From positions 1 to 8,142 of the forward strand of contig JAAUOI010000122.1 of NCBI GenBank assembly GCA_012036375.1: a DNA stretch of 8,142 nucleotides. Direction: 5' to 3'. This DNA comes from Allobrachymonas sp. GTDB taxonomy: Bacteria > Pseudomonadota > Gammaproteobacteria > Burkholderiales > Burkholderiaceae_C. Position 1 is the stretch's first letter. Each line of letters starts with the position of its first letter. The translations under genes were made by a program, and so were the position numbers. Positions 7,124-8,142 of the stretch are shown here, one piece after another. The notes beneath the pieces are model-generated. The model worked only from the letters and a program-made list of their open reading frames with translations. It searched no databases and was not told where the DNA came from.

Positions 7124-7980
7124 ATGAATACTTCTTCCCATCCCATTTACCAAGTCCTCGTTGTTGAAGACGATCCCATGACCGCGCGTACTTTGTGCGC
7201 TGTATTCAGGCGCATGCGCATTTGCGCTTGGCTGGCGAGGCGGCCAGCGTGGCGCAGGGCAGGGCATTGATGCAGCAATTGCCTAACCAAGGCCAGCAGC
7301 TTGATGCCTTGCTCACCGATCTGGGTTTGCCCGATGGCAGCGGTTTGGAGTTGATCGCTTATGCCGCACAACACTTGAGATGCTGCGACAGCTTGGTCAT
7401 CAGCATGTTTGGCGATGAGGACAACGTCTTGGCCAGCATCGAAGCTGGCGCAACAGGCTATCTGCATAAAGACAGCGATCCAGCCAACATCGCGCAATGC
7501 ATCTTGCAGCTCAAAGCAGGGCAATCACCCATGTCGCCCATGATCGCACGGCGCTTGCTGGGCAAATACCGCAGCATGAGCGCTGCGCCCCTTGTGGCAG
7601 CGCAAACCGCGCCTTCTCCTCCTGATGTAACCCCGAATTTTAAGCAAAATCAGCCTCTAGCCGGCATAAAGTGTGCGCCGAGTGCTATCAATTCAGGAGT
7701 TCTTGGGGCGGCAGAAAATAGCCCCAACAGTGGTACTCACCCCAGCCAAGAAACGGTGCTCGCGTTGCCAGACGGCGTGCGGGCGCTTTCGCGGCGAGAA
7801 ACCGAGGTGCTGGAGCATATCGCCCGAGGTTTTTCTTATGCAGAGGTGGCCGACATCAGTTATGTGAGCGTCCACACCGTGCAAACCCATATCAAAAACA
7901 TCTACGCCAAGCTCAGTGTCCACAACCGCTCCGAAGCTGTGTTTGAAGCGCAACGCTTAGGGTTGCTGCGCAAGAGCTAG
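7124..7980 (+). CDS. NarL/LuxR-family response regulator, one apparent frameshift
   Basis: This is a two-component DNA-binding regulator. The receiver has the acidic pair VEDDP (D16, D17), phospho-acceptor D66 in LLTDLGLPDGSG, S94 in VISMFGDED, and the switch pair Y113/K116 in GYLHKD. The C-terminal LuxR-type helix-turn-helix (about 221-283) reads LSRRETEVLEHIARGFSYAEVA, then VSVHTVQTHIKNIYAKLSVHNRSEAV. Near 7203 one base is missing: the frame from 7124 breaks after TARTLCAV and resumes as IQAHAHLRLAGEA; repaired length is 285 residues. That is longer than the roughly 210-220 usual for NarL-type regulators because the linker (about 150-220) is long, and residues 171-194 of it come from repeat copy C. 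The sensor kinase is not in the window. The start is chosen for the receiver homology; its ribosome site is poor. Confidence 0.9.
7636..7704 (+). repeat. Dispersed repeat, copy C (in frame in the regulator linker)
   Basis: The core at 7661-7700 begins CCGGCATAAAGTGTGCGCC and continues GAGTGCTATCAATTCAGGAGT; it matches copy A at 33 of 40 positions without gaps, and its flank AAAATCAGCCTCTAG also resembles copy A. It lies on the coding strand and encodes NFKQNQPLAGIKCAPSAINSGVL between receiver and helix-turn-helix, without disturbing the frame. Confidence 0.8.
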
Positions 7981-8142
7981 CTGTGCCCCAACACGGTGGG
8001 ATGTACTGCCGACTCTTCGTTGATAAAGCAACTTCTTTTCTGTAAATTTGATTTTTGCATTTAGCTGGTGTTGTGCAAACGCAATATGTTCAAGGTTTCA
8101 TGTTCAGATAGATTTTGCTGGTCATCCACTCCTCATCTTGCT
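7981..8142. other. Non-coding end of window
   Basis: I see no supported gene after the regulator stop. GTTG (8019-8022) can pair with CAAC (8029-8032) ahead of TTCTTTTCT, a very weak terminator candidate. A degenerate repeat copy may lie at 8050-8096. Confidence 0.4.
8050..8096 (+). repeat. Possible degenerate fourth repeat copy
   Basis: TTTTTGCATTTAGCTGG with the following GTTGTGCAAACGCAATATG resembles the left flank and core of copy B (TTTTTGGCATTTACCCGG, then a GCG and a TATT-like block) in the same order, but only with gaps. By eye this is suggestive, not convincing. Confidence 0.25.

Overview
The window looks like chromosomal DNA of a betaproteobacterium, most likely Burkholderiales and close to Comamonadaceae. 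The evidence is the long Ala/Lys-rich N-terminal tail and region 1.1 of the housekeeping sigma factor, the trpF-trpB order, and a short interspersed repeat of a kind I recall from that family (from memory, not checked).

Layout. The left third (1-2857) is a minus-strand cluster read serC > trpF > trpB, with trpB running off the left edge. SerC makes phosphoserine on the way to L-serine, TrpF makes the carboxyphenylamino-deoxyribulose-phosphate intermediate of tryptophan synthesis, and TrpB joins indole to L-serine. The three genes overlap by a few bases and probably share one transcript. A divergent gap of about 370 bp (2858-3226) separates them from rpoD on the plus strand. It holds an extended -10 promoter (3000-3007) and, about 190 nt downstream, a strong hairpin with a T-rich tail (3158-3210). 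This is either a regulated rpoD leader or a small RNA gene. After rpoD (3227-5444) come a weak terminator, a methyltransferase of the PKMT/regulatory-domain type (5561-7042), a perfect 18-bp palindrome, and a NarL/LuxR-type response regulator (7124-7980). The last 160 bases hold no gene that I can support.

Two features stand out. First, a dispersed repeat with a 40-bp ungapped core occurs three times: in frame inside trpF, between rpoD and the methyltransferase gene, and in frame inside the linker of the response regulator. A degenerate fourth copy may lie at the right end. Second, four of the five genes carry apparent single-base frameshifts, mostly in homopolymers: trpB, serC (four), rpoD (two) and the response regulator (one). 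Because rpoD is essential, most or all of these are probably sequencing or assembly errors. I therefore give each of these genes as one full-length unit. I found no defence system, phage, CRISPR array, tRNA, rRNA or transposase gene.
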